Below, piece by piece: positions 19,130-28,487 of a DNA stretch of 64,000 bases. The stretch is from Candidatus Nanopelagicales bacterium (GTDB lineage: Bacteria; Actinomycetota; Actinomycetes; S36-B12). The first letter of the stretch is position 1. Every line of letters starts with the position of its first letter. Location of the stretch: the NCBI GenBank assembly GCA_018401415.1, contig JAGYKV010000017.1, forward strand, positions 391,268 through 455,267, in the 5' to 3' direction. The notes below the pieces were generated by a model, which was given only the letters and a program-made list of their open reading frames with translations, searched no databases and had not been told where the DNA came from. The position numbers and the translations under genes were made by a program.

Positions 19130-20089
19130 ATGGACATCAACCAACATGAAAAAGACATTCAGGAGTCAGTTTCCAACTTCGAACAAATCGTTGAGCGATT
19201 CGGGTTCTGGCCGCAAGACAGTGTGATAGCTCGGTGGCTCAAAGCAGGTGAAGAGATTTATGTCCAACGGATGGATCTCCCGTCTGATCCCCAAGGAGAT
19301 CAATGGCTGGGTGGTTTCCTTAATCCGATTAGATTGCATGAGCCCACGAGTGTAGAAATCTGGATCACAACTGCTGACCAGCGTCGAGATTCGAAAACAC
19401 TACTTGATCTGATCTACGGTGGGATTAATCAACTCGATGTGCAGAGCATTGACATAGTCCAGATAAATTCTGAGCGGATTAAGTTGGGATCCTGCACAGG
19501 TTGCATATCTACCCACAGTTGGAACTCGTCGCCGCAACTTCAAGGAATCGCTACCTCGAGATCGGCACTTGCCCATGAATTTGCCTATCAACCTGAGATA
19601 GGCATTAGCAAAGCAATCTCCGAGGATGCGGGTAGGAATCTCCAACAAGAGTCCGCAACGTGGCGTGAAGGTGAAGTAACTTTCTTACACCAGTGTCTAG
19701 CCGATCACAAGCTCCTGACTGATTCTCTGATAGCCCGCGTCAGTAGAGCGTTCACGGTGATTCGAGTTCGGGATGCTTTTTTATGGGATCTCGCTGCGGG
19801 AAAAGTAGATAGTGAATCCGCAGCTGCATTCTTCTCGGAAATGTTGCCTCATGTCCCAGGTAAATTGGCCGTGCCTCTTGCCACGGTTGCTGGCACCTGT
19901 TGGTGGGTGGCGGGAAATGGGGCCAAGGCCAATATGTGTGTGGAACGGGCCGACGCAAGTTCAACCGGCTATGCCCTGAAATCCCTTCTTCAAGCGGCCT
20001 TAAGCGCCGGTTTGCCGCCTCAATTTTGGACTGAAAGCGTACTGGAATTGACCCGATCCGAGTGTCTTCATGGGGGCAAAGTGGCGTAG
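19130..20089 (+). CDS. DUF4192 family protein
   Basis: 319 residues. The C-terminal part has the DUF4192 hallmark, a helical stretch TCWWVAGNGAKANMCVERAD followed by LKSLLQAALSAGLPPQFW. These proteins are found in Actinobacteria, often near sigA; function unknown. The N-terminal third is less conserved, with a Cys pair SCTGC near residue 123. ATG 19130 fits the protein length; no clear ribosome site. Confidence 0.8.
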   Translation: MDINQHEKDIQESVSNFEQIVERFGFWPQDSVIARWLKAGEEIYVQRMDLPSDPQGDQWLGGFLNPIRLHEPTSVEIWITTADQRRDSKTLLDLIYGGINQLDVQSIDIVQINSERIKLGSCTGCISTHSWNSSPQLQGIATSRSALAHEFAYQPEIGISKAISEDAGRNLQQESATWREGEVTFLHQCLADHKLLTDSLIARVSRAFTVIRVRDAFLWDLAAGKVDSESAAAFFSEMLPHVPGKLAVPLATVAGTCWWVAGNGAKANMCVERADASSTGYALKSLLQAALSAGLPPQFWTESVLELTRSECLHGGKVA

Positions 20090-20112
20090 CGAACTCGCCG
20101 AATATATAGTTT

Positions 20113-20263
20113 GTGGTGGTCCAGAGATCAGTACTAAGCCCCGGCTCGCTGATCGGCAACCCTCCAACCGCGGTGGGGTGCTCCCGGTGGAGACCAGGCT
20201 TCGCGCAGTCGGAGCAAGCGCGGGCCTTGCACAAGGCAAGGCCCCTGAACAGATGAGGGCCTT
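20113..20263 (+). promoter_or_regulatory. SAM-IV riboswitch upstream of metY
   Basis: The aptamer core matches the SAM-IV consensus closely: AAGCCCCGGCTCGCTGATCG, GGCAACCCTCCAACCGCGG, TGGGGTGCTCCCGGTGGAG. P1 can form between TGGTC (20117-20121) and GACCA (20192-20196). Downstream, GGGCCTTGC (20222-20230) pairs perfectly with GCAAGGCCC (20236-20244); part of the latter can instead pair with GGGCCTT at 20257-20263, giving two exclusive hairpins. It lies 170-320 bases before the metY start and should lower metY-metX expression when S-adenosylmethionine is plentiful. The class is known almost only from Actinobacteria. Confidence 0.9.
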
Positions 20264-20383
20264 CATGAAATGTTGTCACCGCTTATCCATCTGAGTTCGC
20301 TGATTGCGGCGAGCAGGCTCACCTGGAGCGGGAGATCATGCGTTATTTCAAAATTCAATTGAGTCATATTAATTTCTGTGAAC

Positions 20384-20413
20384 TGATCACCTAGTTAATG
20401 ATCACCTAGTTAA
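20384..20413 (+). repeat. Two tandem 15-bp units in the metY leader
   Basis: TGATCACCTAGTTAA occurs twice head to tail (20384-20398, 20399-20413), ending just before the metY ribosome site GAGAAGGAG. The unit begins with the palindrome TGATCA. It may be a replication-slippage duplication or a paired site. Confidence 0.9.
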
Positions 20414-20433
20414 CACTGAGAAGGAGTAGTTAC

Positions 20434-21747
20434 ATGAACGATCAATGGTCATTTGAGACAAAGCAAATCCATGCAGGACAAACACCTGATTCGGCGACGG
20501 GCGCGAGGGCGCTCCCTATATATCAAACAACATCCTATGTATTCAAAGACACAGATCATGCTGCGAATCTATTTGCCCTTAAGGAACTGGGAAACATTTA
20601 TACGCGCATCATGAACCCGACTCAGGCTGCGGTGGAGGATCGCATTGCGGCATTGGAGGGAGGCGTAGGCGCCCTCTTGGTCGCAAGTGGCCAAGCCGCT
20701 GAAATGTTGGCGGTGCTCAATATCGCAGAGGCTGGGGATCATGTTGTGTCCAGCCCAAGTCTCTATGGTGGGACGTACAATCTATTCCACTACACATTGC
20801 CGAAAATGGGCATTGAGGTAACGTTCGTTGAAAATCCCGATGACCTTGAGTCATGGCGAGCTGCTATAAAACCGAATACAAAGCTCTTCTATGGCGAGAC
20901 ATTAGCGAATCCTCGCAATGACGTTCTCGACATTGAGGGTGTTGCAAGCGTGGCTCACGAATTCGGTGTTCCCCTCATTGTAGACAATACCGTTGCCACC
21001 CCTTATCTGATTCGCCCATTTGAGTTCGGTGCGGACTACATTGTTCATTCAGCAACAAAGTATCTTGGCGGCCACGGGACAGCAATTGCCGGTGTGATCG
21101 TTGATGCTGGGACATTTGACTTCGCCCAGAATCCGGAGCGATTCCCCAACTACAATCAACCTGACCCGAGTTACCACGGGCTCGTGTATGCACGTGACCT
21201 AGGTGTCGGTGGTGCATTTGGTGTCAATCTCGCGTTCATCTTAAAAGCGCGCGTTCAACTCCTGCGCGACCTGGGTCCTGCCATCAGTCCATTTAATGCT
21301 TTCCTGATTGCCCAAGGTATTGAGACGCTATCTCTTCGGGTGGCCAGGCATACCGAGAATGCGCTGGCAGTAGCTCAATGGCTAGATTCACACGATGGTG
21401 TGATTTCAGTTAATTACGCAGGACTCCCTAGCAGTCCGTGGTACGCGAATGGGAAGAAGTACGCACCGCTGGGAACCGGTGCGGTATTGAGCTTTGAAAT
21501 CAAGGGAGGACAAGAGGCCGGCAAGAAGTTTGTGGAAGCACTGGAACTCCACAGTCATGTCGCGAATATTGGCGATGTCCGCAGCCTAGTTATTCATCCC
21601 GCATCAACAACCCACTCGCAATTGACCCCGGAAGAACAAGCATCGGCAGGCGTGACCCCCGGGTTAGTTCGTTTAGCCGTTGGTCTGGAAGCACTTCCTG
21701 ACATTCTGGCTGATCTGGACAAGGGCTTTGCGGCGGCCGCACAATAA
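20434..21747 (+). CDS. metY: O-acetylhomoserine sulfhydrylase
   Basis: PLP enzyme making homocysteine from O-acetylhomoserine and sulfide; direct sulfhydrylation route to methionine. 437 residues, typical of MetY. The Schiff-base lysine is in VHSATKYLGGHGTAIAG near residue 210; the N-terminus has FETKQIHAGQTPDSATGAR and the cofactor-binding YTRIMNPTQ. AAGGAG is about eight bases before ATG 20434. It is controlled by the SAM-IV riboswitch and sits two bases before metX, whose product is its substrate. Confidence 0.97.
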   Translation: MNDQWSFETKQIHAGQTPDSATGARALPIYQTTSYVFKDTDHAANLFALKELGNIYTRIMNPTQAAVEDRIAALEGGVGALLVASGQAAEMLAVLNIAEAGDHVVSSPSLYGGTYNLFHYTLPKMGIEVTFVENPDDLESWRAAIKPNTKLFYGETLANPRNDVLDIEGVASVAHEFGVPLIVDNTVATPYLIRPFEFGADYIVHSATKYLGGHGTAIAGVIVDAGTFDFAQNPERFPNYNQPDPSYHGLVYARDLGVGGAFGVNLAFILKARVQLLRDLGPAISPFNAFLIAQGIETLSLRVARHTENALAVAQWLDSHDGVISVNYAGLPSSPWYANGKKYAPLGTGAVLSFEIKGGQEAGKKFVEALELHSHVANIGDVRSLVIHPASTTHSQLTPEEQASAGVTPGLVRLAVGLEALPDILADLDKGFAAAAQ

Positions 21748-21749
21748 AA

Positions 21750-22922
21750 ATGTCTGACTACGGACCCCTCACCTACCATGGTGACCCTCCCGCCAGTGCT
21801 GCTTGGCGGGAGGGTCACCACCCAGGTAACCGGCAATTCATTGAGATTCCAGACTTCGTTACCCAATTCGGGTTTGAGTTGGGTCAGGTGCGCGTTGCCT
21901 ACGAAACGTGGGGTCAATTGAATTCAGATCGGTCTAATGCAATCTATATTTGCCATGCCCTCACCGGCGACTCCCACGTCGCAGGGCCAGCCGGCGCAGG
22001 GCATGTGACTTCAGGTTGGTGGGATTCGCTTGTCGGATCAGGGCGGCCCATTGACACGGATCAATATTTTGTCGTTTGTGCCAATATTTTGGGCGGTGCT
22101 CAAGGGACCACGGGACCTTCTTCAATTTCACCCGACGGAAATCCCTGGGGGAGTCGCTTTCCGGTCGTGACTATTTCCGACATGGTCGAAGTGGAGTGGC
22201 ACCTCATGCAGGAACTGCAGATCCCGCAGTGGCTGCTCATGTTGGGTCCATCACTCGGCGGTATGCGGGTTCTTGAGTGGATGTCCCAGTATCCGGAGTT
22301 GGTGAGAGGGGGTTTGGTGCTTGGCTCAACAGCGGCGGTCTCCGCTGATCAAATTGCCATCCATGCCACGCAAATAATCGCTATTGAGTCTGACCCTTAC
22401 TTCCAGAACGGTGATTACTACAGCCATTCGGTCGGACCTGTAGCGGGCATGGGTCTCGCTCGACGGATAGCTCACCTGACCTATCGAAGTGAGACGGAGT
22501 TAGATGTCAGATTCGGTCGCAGTCCACAAGAAGATGAAGATCCCTATCTGGGTGGTCGGTTTGCCGTTGAGTCATACCTTGATCACCATGCAGACAAGCT
22601 CTCGAGGCGCTTTGATGCAAATACCTATATCGCGCTCACGCGAGCCATGAGTCTTTTCGATCTTGGACGAAATCGAGGCGGTGTTGCCCAGGCGCTTTCC
22701 AAGATAACGCGACCACTGACGGTCGTCGGAATCGACTCGGATCGACTGTTCCCCCTTCGATTGCAACAGGAGATTGTTGATTTAGCACCGGGTGCTGACC
22801 GTTTACACATTCTGCGGTCCCCATATGGCCACGACGGATTTCTCGTGGAGAATGAACAGGTTGGAGAGTTCACTCGCCATGCACTGGCACGTGCCGAGCA
22901 GGAATCAACAATCGAGAGGTGA
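21750..22922 (+). CDS. metX: Homoserine O-acetyltransferase
   Basis: Acetyl-CoA-dependent acylation of homoserine, the committed step of methionine synthesis. Alpha/beta hydrolase fold, 390 residues. The nucleophile elbow is GPSLGGMRVLEW near residue 167; the Asp lies in GIDSDRLFP and the His in SPYGHDGFLVE. Early motif CHALTGDSH and the substrate loop follow the MetX pattern. It starts two bases after the metY stop, so it is in the same riboswitch-controlled operon. Confidence 0.96.
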   Translation: MSDYGPLTYHGDPPASAAWREGHHPGNRQFIEIPDFVTQFGFELGQVRVAYETWGQLNSDRSNAIYICHALTGDSHVAGPAGAGHVTSGWWDSLVGSGRPIDTDQYFVVCANILGGAQGTTGPSSISPDGNPWGSRFPVVTISDMVEVEWHLMQELQIPQWLLMLGPSLGGMRVLEWMSQYPELVRGGLVLGSTAAVSADQIAIHATQIIAIESDPYFQNGDYYSHSVGPVAGMGLARRIAHLTYRSETELDVRFGRSPQEDEDPYLGGRFAVESYLDHHADKLSRRFDANTYIALTRAMSLFDLGRNRGGVAQALSKITRPLTVVGIDSDRLFPLRLQQEIVDLAPGADRLHILRSPYGHDGFLVENEQVGEFTRHALARAEQESTIER

Positions 22923-22981
22923 CTGTCCACAGGTCAATTTGAGATCTTGTATGTGGAACTCCGAAAGTCCAAAATGAACCT

Positions 22982-23827
22982 ATGCGGTACAGCTCAGGGC
23001 TCAGGTTCAGAGCGGCGGCTTTGCTCATTGTTTTCGTAGTGAGTGGAGCGTTATGGGCACATTGGTTGCCCTTTGATTATTCATATGCTAACCCGCAGGT
23101 AGTCGGTAATCCGAGTGACATCAGGTACGAAGGTCGCGGAGGGTTGATTCTCCCGCCATCGGTGAGTAGTGAAGATCGAATCCGAGTTGCAGGCTGTCGC
23201 GACTGTGAATGGAAGATGACACCCGCTTGCCTGCCCGGCCCAGATAACTACTGCGATGCAGTGATTCGATCATGCCCGGGGCTCATTGACCATGTACGTA
23301 CATGGTTTCGTCCGGCCAATGGTGATTGGGTGGAAACCGGACTGATCTGCTTAACCACATACCGAATAGCGACGGTGGCTGACATTGATCGGTTCATCTT
23401 AGAAAGCTTCCATCAACATGTGCCTCCACTGGAACCTCAATGCTGGCCGGCGCAGAAAGTGATTGTCCAATTGCCATATGTGTGCGAGTCAGGGCAAAAG
23501 CCACACTCCCACATGTGGACACATACGGTGGCCGGCCACAATATCGAGGTGTCCGCCACACCAGCTTGGACGTGGAATTTCCATGGCTCCCACTTCAGCA
23601 CCACGAAGTCCGGTGGACCTTTTCCAAACCTTTCGGTGAGCCACACCTTCACCAAGCACGGTAATAAGTCGCTTCAGGTGGAGACTCGGTGGCAGGGTTC
23701 GTTCACGGTGGTTGGACTGGGAACATTCCCCATCGAGGAGCAGTTGAGCCAGACTCGCTCCTGGACCGTTCCGGTTGGGGAGGCTAGGGCTCGCCTGATA
23801 GCACCCCGGCTAACGACACCCGGTTAA
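22982..23827 (+). CDS. Secreted cysteine-rich protein of unknown function
   Basis: 281 residues. N-terminal signal segment about 8-28 (FRAAALLIVFVVSGALWAHW). The mature region has a cluster of cysteines (GCRDCEWKMTPAC, DNYCDAVIRSC, LICLTTY) and later Cys in PQCWPAQ and PYVCESG, probably forming disulfides outside the cell. The C-terminal half is beta-rich, with aromatic repeats (TPAWTWNFHGSHFS, VSHTFTKHGNKSLQVETRW) suggesting an immunoglobulin/PKD-like fold. I do not recognise the family. It lies between metX and sigA with its own spacing. Confidence 0.75.
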   Translation: MRYSSGLRFRAAALLIVFVVSGALWAHWLPFDYSYANPQVVGNPSDIRYEGRGGLILPPSVSSEDRIRVAGCRDCEWKMTPACLPGPDNYCDAVIRSCPGLIDHVRTWFRPANGDWVETGLICLTTYRIATVADIDRFILESFHQHVPPLEPQCWPAQKVIVQLPYVCESGQKPHSHMWTHTVAGHNIEVSATPAWTWNFHGSHFSTTKSGGPFPNLSVSHTFTKHGNKSLQVETRWQGSFTVVGLGTFPIEEQLSQTRSWTVPVGEARARLIAPRLTTPG

Positions 23828-23860
23828 AGAACTCGGGCAATGCCGTGTCAAGATAGGGTC

Positions 23861-23891
23861 GCCCGAACAAGCCAACAGGCTTGACTCGGGC
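23861..23891 (+). terminator. Hairpin between the secreted-protein gene and sigA
   Basis: GCCCGA...AAGCC pairs with GGCTT...TCGGGC around an AACA loop, with a small internal loop (ac / gac). There is no clean U-run after it. It may end transcription from the upstream gene or lie in the sigA leader. Confidence 0.5.
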
Positions 23892-23932
23892 ACTTGTTAT
23901 GCGTCACTCGGCAGAAGGGCAAGCATTCTCAC

Positions 23933-25423
23933 ATGGCAGCGACACCGAAGAAGACCGTTAAGAAAACAGCGTCAGGTCACAGTGGCCCGGTTAAAAAGGC
24001 TATGAAGAAATCGGTTGCTGCATCTAAAGCATCAGCGCTTAAGACAGGTGCAAAAAAGATCGGCGTAAAGAAACCACCAGTGAAGAAGGCGGTTGCGAGT
24101 AAGCCACCCGCGAAGAAGGCGGTTGCGAGTAAGCCACCAGTGAAGAAGGCGGTTGCGAGTAAGCCACCAGTGAAGAAGGCGGTTGCGAGTAAGCCACCCG
24201 CGAAGAAGGCGGTGGCGAAGGCTGCTGCTCCAGCAAAGAAGGCCTCTGCCAAAGTAGCGAAAGATTCCAAAGGTAATCCCAATCTGATTGTTGAGGTCAT
24301 TGATCTCGGCGACGAAGTAGTCGAACTGGTTTCAGGCGATGAACCGGATTTGGAGGTTGCAGCGGAACTGGAGAAAGATCTGGAAGCGGATCTGGAGAAG
24401 GATCTTGCCGTCGTCGCAGACGATCCGAGCGCCGGAACTGACGACTCGGCAAGTTACGTGATCTCACACGTTGACGAAACCGACGAACCGGTTCAGACGG
24501 TGACGGTTGCAGGTGCGACCGCCGATCCGGTGAAGGATTATTTGAAGCAAATCGGCAAGGTGCCATTGCTGAATGCGGAAATGGAAGTTGAATTAGCTAA
24601 GCGCATTGAAGCAGGACTCTTCGCAGAAGAGATGCTCAATGAGGGCGGTAAAATGAACAAGAAAACCCGCGGCGACATGGAATGGATCGCTGTTGATGGC
24701 CGAAGAGCCAAAAACCACCTGTTGGAGGCCAACCTTCGCCTAGTTGTGTCTCTGGCGAAACGCTACACCGGACGCGGCATGTTGTTCCTCGATCTCATTC
24801 AAGAGGGAAACCTTGGGCTGATCCGAGCGGTTGAAAAATTCGATTACACCAAGGGTTACAAGTTCTCGACCTATGCCACGTGGTGGATCCGCCAGGCGAT
24901 AACTCGCGCCATGGCCGATCAGGCTAGGACCATTCGGATTCCAGTTCACATGGTGGAAGTCATCAACAAACTGGCCAGAGTTCAACGGCAAATGCTCCAA
25001 GATTTGGGTCGGGAACCCACACCAGAAGAACTCGCCATGGAACTGGACATGACACCGGAGAAAGTGGTAGAAGTCCAAAAGTACGGGCGGGAGCCAATTT
25101 CACTCCACACGCCACTGGGTGAAGAGGGTGACAGCGAATTCGGGGATCTCATTGAGGATTCGGAGGCAATTGTTCCCAGCGATGCAGTGTCGTTCACTCT
25201 CTTACAAGAACAATTGGAGTCAGTTCTGGACACTCTTTCTGACCGCGAAGCAGGAGTGGTGCGCATGCGTTTCGGCCTAACCGATGGCCAGCCTAAAACT
25301 CTAGATGAAATCGGAAAAGTTTATGGCGTTACTAGGGAACGAATCCGGCAAATTGAGAGTAAAACAATGTCTAAGTTGAGACATCCTTCTCGATCTCAAG
25401 TTCTCCGAGACTACCTAGACTGA
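23933..25423 (+). CDS. sigA: Principal RNA polymerase sigma factor with lysine/alanine-rich N-terminal tail
   Basis: Housekeeping sigma-70. From ATG 23933 (AGAAGGG upstream) the protein has 496 residues. A basic tail (about 1-110) contains five copies of a KPPxKKAVAS decapeptide. An acidic segment follows (about 115-175, [14 protein letters not shown]). Then come regions 1.2 ([16 protein letters not shown]), 2.1-2.4 ([33 protein letters not shown]), 3 and 4.2 ([20 protein letters not shown]). The last 320 residues match HrdB/SigA/MysA closely. Next to DUF7455 and parE, a conserved actinobacterial order. Confidence 0.97.
   Translation: MAATPKKTVKKTASGHSGPVKKAMKKSVAASKASALKTGAKKIGVKKPPVKKAVASKPPAKKAVASKPPVKKAVASKPPVKKAVASKPPAKKAVAKAAAPAKKASAKVAKDSKGNPNLIVEVIDLGDEVVELVSGDEPDLEVAAELEKDLEADLEKDLAVVADDPSAGTDDSASYVISHVDETDEPVQTVTVAGATADPVKDYLKQIGKVPLLNAEMEVELAKRIEAGLFAEEMLNEGGKMNKKTRGDMEWIAVDGRRAKNHLLEANLRLVVSLAKRYTGRGMLFLDLIQEGNLGLIRAVEKFDYTKGYKFSTYATWWIRQAITRAMADQARTIRIPVHMVEVINKLARVQRQMLQDLGREPTPEELAMELDMTPEKVVEVQKYGREPISLHTPLGEEGDSEFGDLIEDSEAIVPSDAVSFTLLQEQLESVLDTLSDREAGVVRMRFGLTDGQPKTLDEIGKVYGVTRERIRQIESKTMSKLRHPSRSQVLRDYLD
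24071..24220 (+). repeat. Five tandem 30-bp repeats inside sigA
   Basis: Exact-register units at 24071, 24101, 24131, 24161 and 24191 encode [40 protein letters not shown] and [10 protein letters not shown]. Units differ at a few bases only, so copy number could vary between strains. Confidence 0.97.
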
Positions 25424-25484
25424 GCACCTCGGGAGCCTAGCTGAGTGTTCGGGTGTCAACCGCACCTAGTGTGAGGAAAATGCC

Positions 25485-25709
25485 CTACTCGGAAGACGCT
25501 GGCACGGACAGCTTGTGGAGTTCATTTACAACACGCCGTGCCTGGGGGGCCAGAACTAATTCATGGGTGCCCCAGTGATGGCCACAAAAAAGCAGATTGG
25601 ATCCACCTTCGAGTTCCACAAGCACGTAGGCCTGGGCACCACAGCGGTCGCATCTGTCCGCAGCGGTGAGCACAGGGAGGGTCAAAGTCGGAGCAAATGA
25701 TTCGGCCAT
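25485..25709 (-). CDS. DUF7455 family small zinc-ribbon-like protein
   Basis: 74 residues starting MAESFAPTLTLPVLTAADRCDRC. The CDRCGAQAYV motif and the later LLFCGHHW give a Cys4/His putative zinc site, as in the DUF7455 family found between sigA and parE in Actinobacteria. The start at 25709 is favoured by TTAACT (plus 25716-25721 read on the minus strand) six bases upstream and by conservation starting there; the frame extends to 25748. Function unknown. Confidence 0.85.
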   Translation of the reverse strand: MAESFAPTLTLPVLTAADRCDRCGAQAYVLVELEGGSNLLFCGHHWGTHELVLAPQARRVVNELHKLSVPASSE

Positions 25710-25834
25710 GCCAATAGTTAACCATGGGGATCCCCCGTACGCACGCAATGAAGCATTCGGTTCGCCATCAGCGAATTTCGAGTTTCACGGGACGCCTGCA
25801 GGAAATCGGGCCGTTGGTTGACTAGGTTGAGTCG

Positions 25835-27943
25835 GTGGCCACAACCAGTAGGAGAGCTCGTACAGCCGCTGAGGTCGATCATGGTTCAGATTCCTATACC
25901 GCGAAGAATCTGGCGGTTTTAGAGGGACTGGAGGCTGTTCGCAAACGGCCAGGAATGTACATCGGCTCCAACGATGGCCGAGGCCTCATGCATTGCCTCT
26001 GGGAAATTGTGGACAATGCTGTTGATGAAGCTTTAGCGGGGCATTGTTCGCTGATAAATATTGAACTCAGTCCCGATGGCTCGGTAGCAGTGTCCGACAA
26101 CGGTCGAGGTATTCCCGTTGACATGGAGAAAAGAACGAAATTGAGTGGGGTCGAAGTGGTCATGACCAAACTTCACGCTGGCGGAAAGTTCGGCGGCGGC
26201 TCCTACAACGCATCAGGCGGATTGCACGGCGTAGGGGCGTCGGTGGTCAACGCGCTCTCTTCCCGACTCGATGTTTTTGTACAAAGAACGGGCAAAACTT
26301 ACGGAATGTCATTTAAACGTGGAGTGCCGGGAGTCTTCGACAACAGTGGACCCGACTCTGATTTCAGCAAGAAAAGTGGACTGGTGGTCGTGGGAAAGGC
26401 CGCTAGGGGAAAAACTGGAACGACAGTTCGGTGGTGGGCAGATCCCCAGGTCTTCACCAAGGATGCCGAATACGATCGCTATCAACTTCGAGAGCGAGCT
26501 CTACAAAGTACTTTCCTGGTTCCTGGATTGACCATCTCAATCGCGGATAATCGCGACTCCTCAGACCTATGGTCGGAATCCTTTCAGCACAAGGGCGGGC
26601 TTGTTGAATATATAGCTCACCTATCAACTGCAGAACCGGTAGCGGGAGTCGTCTCCTTGGCGGGCTCAGGGCACTTTCACGAGACGGTTCCGGTACTCGA
26701 TGACCAAGGTCACATGGTCAGCCAAGAAGTTGAGCGGGATCTTGGTGTTTCCGTTGCCCTGCAATGGGACGCCGGATACGAGACCACATTGAAATCATTT
26801 GTCAATGTGATTTCCACTCCCAAGGGTGGGACACACGTTGTTGGGCTAGAGCGCGCATTGACAAAGGTTTTCAATGAGTATTTGCGATCAAACAAGATTC
26901 TCAAAGTGAATGAAGACAGCGTCACCAAAGACGATGTATTCGAGGGCCTCACAGCGGTGGTCGCAGTCAGGCTGTCTGAACCTCAATTTGAAGGCCAAAC
27001 AAAGGAAGTTCTAGGAACACCTGCTGCAACCAGGATTGTGTCCCATGTAGTTGCCAAGGAAATGGGGGCGTGGCTCGTGTCTCCGCCTCGAGGGGATAAG
27101 GCACATGTCCGAACCATTGCGGAGAAGGTTGCCAATGCCATGCGGGCCAGGGTTGCTGCCCGGAGTCACCGGGACACTCAAAGACGCAAGACAGCACTCG
27201 AATCTTCTTCGATGCCCGCGAAACTTGTTGACTGCCGCAGTACCGATGTCGAGGAGTCAGAGTTATTCATTGTCGAAGGCGACAGTGCATTGGGTACTGC
27301 TAAGACTGCCAGGGATTCGAGGTACCAAGCGCTGCTCCCGATTAGAGGGAAGATCTTGAATGTTCAGAAATCCTCACTCTCGGATATGCTGAAGAACGCT
27401 GAGTGTGCATCGATTATTCAGGTGATTGGTGCAGGATCCGGGCGCACTTTCGATCTCTCACAGGTTCGCTACGGAAAAATAATCCTCATGTCGGACGCGG
27501 ATGTAGATGGAGCCCACATCCGGTGTCTTCTTCTCACTCTCATTAACCGCTACATGCGACCTTTGCTCGAAGACGGAAGAGTGTTTGCGGCGGTACCACC
27601 CTTGCACCGCCTCGAAATCATTAATGCCGGTTCCAAATCAAATGAGATCGTGTACACCTACAGCGATCAGGAAATGCGATCGGTTTTATCTGATGCTTCA
27701 AAGAAGGGCAAGAGAGTCAAGGACCCCATTCAGCGATACAAGGGTCTCGGCGAGATGGACGCCCACCAGTTACGCGAGACGACCATGGATGCATCTCGTC
27801 GCACTCTGCGACGCATGACCACAACAGATGCCCACGTAGCTGAGGATATTTTTGATTTACTCATGGGTACAGATGTCGCCCCAAGGAAAGAGTTCATTGT
27901 TTCGGGGGCTCAACTCTTGGATAGAGCAAGGATTGACGCATGA
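25835..27943 (+). CDS. parE: DNA topoisomerase IV (type IIA) subunit B
   Basis: ATPase/TOPRIM subunit of a type IIA topoisomerase; decatenates daughter chromosomes with ParC (30666-33113, minus strand). 702 residues. GHKL ATPase motifs EIVDNAVDEALAG, VSDNGRGIPV and GGLHGVGASVVNALS; TOPRIM motifs IVEGDSALG, PIRGKILNVQ and DADVDGAHI. GTG 25835 follows TAGGTT (25823-25828) by six bases without a ribosome site, so it is probably leaderless. ParE rather than GyrB is preferred from the sigA-DUF7455-parE order and a separate parC nearby. Confidence 0.93.
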   Translation: MATTSRRARTAAEVDHGSDSYTAKNLAVLEGLEAVRKRPGMYIGSNDGRGLMHCLWEIVDNAVDEALAGHCSLINIELSPDGSVAVSDNGRGIPVDMEKRTKLSGVEVVMTKLHAGGKFGGGSYNASGGLHGVGASVVNALSSRLDVFVQRTGKTYGMSFKRGVPGVFDNSGPDSDFSKKSGLVVVGKAARGKTGTTVRWWADPQVFTKDAEYDRYQLRERALQSTFLVPGLTISIADNRDSSDLWSESFQHKGGLVEYIAHLSTAEPVAGVVSLAGSGHFHETVPVLDDQGHMVSQEVERDLGVSVALQWDAGYETTLKSFVNVISTPKGGTHVVGLERALTKVFNEYLRSNKILKVNEDSVTKDDVFEGLTAVVAVRLSEPQFEGQTKEVLGTPAATRIVSHVVAKEMGAWLVSPPRGDKAHVRTIAEKVANAMRARVAARSHRDTQRRKTALESSSMPAKLVDCRSTDVEESELFIVEGDSALGTAKTARDSRYQALLPIRGKILNVQKSSLSDMLKNAECASIIQVIGAGSGRTFDLSQVRYGKIILMSDADVDGAHIRCLLLTLINRYMRPLLEDGRVFAAVPPLHRLEIINAGSKSNEIVYTYSDQEMRSVLSDASKKGKRVKDPIQRYKGLGEMDAHQLRETTMDASRRTLRRMTTTDAHVAEDIFDLLMGTDVAPRKEFIVSGAQLLDRARIDA

Positions 27944-28455
27944 GCATGAAGTCGTTCGCAACTGAATTTTCCGACGTAGTGGCCGGCAATGCGGAATTCT
28001 CCCTCAACTTTGATGGAAGTGACCTCACCGGAATCGCTCGAAAAGGGATTGCCGTGGTGACCTGCATAGATTCACGTATTGACCCTTTGGCCCTCATGGG
28101 GATGCAGGCTGGCGATGTCAAAATTCTGCGAAATGCCGGTGCGAGGGTGACCGAGGATGTATTGCGCACCTTGGTTCTCGCCTCACATCTATTAGGAGTG
28201 TCCCGCGTCTTGGTCATGCCACATACCGATTGTCGAATGGCGTCAGCCGACGAAGCTGAGATGCACGCGGAGATTCTTCGCGTGTCTGGAATTGATTCGC
28301 GCGGAATAGAGATTCGAACAGTCTCCGACCAACGTGCAGCACTAGTCCTTGATATTACAAGAGTGCGTTCCTACCCGCTTTTGGCACCAAATGTTGTAGT
28401 TGGCGGCGCGGTTTATCATGTGGATACCGGCGTACTTGAGCCCGTTGATTATTGA
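27940..28455 (+). CDS. Beta-class carbonic anhydrase
   Basis: 171 residues. Zinc ligands and the catalytic dyad are visible: CIDSR (Cys and the Asp-Arg pair) near residue 42 and HTDC (His, Cys) near residue 95. Interconverts CO2 and bicarbonate. Overlaps the parE stop by four bases (ATGA), so it is translationally coupled. Short actinobacterial beta type; a gamma-type homologue is encoded at 40837. Confidence 0.9.
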   Translation: MSMKSFATEFSDVVAGNAEFSLNFDGSDLTGIARKGIAVVTCIDSRIDPLALMGMQAGDVKILRNAGARVTEDVLRTLVLASHLLGVSRVLVMPHTDCRMASADEAEMHAEILRVSGIDSRGIEIRTVSDQRAALVLDITRVRSYPLLAPNVVVGGAVYHVDTGVLEPVDY

Positions 28456-28487
28456 AGCCGGTAGGCGAGCGAGAGGTTAATTGGCTA

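Noticed and set aside
23977..24300. Minus-strand alanine/glycine-rich frame across the sigA repeats
   Set aside because: It is antisense to the lysine-rich tail of sigA and only mirrors the repeats.
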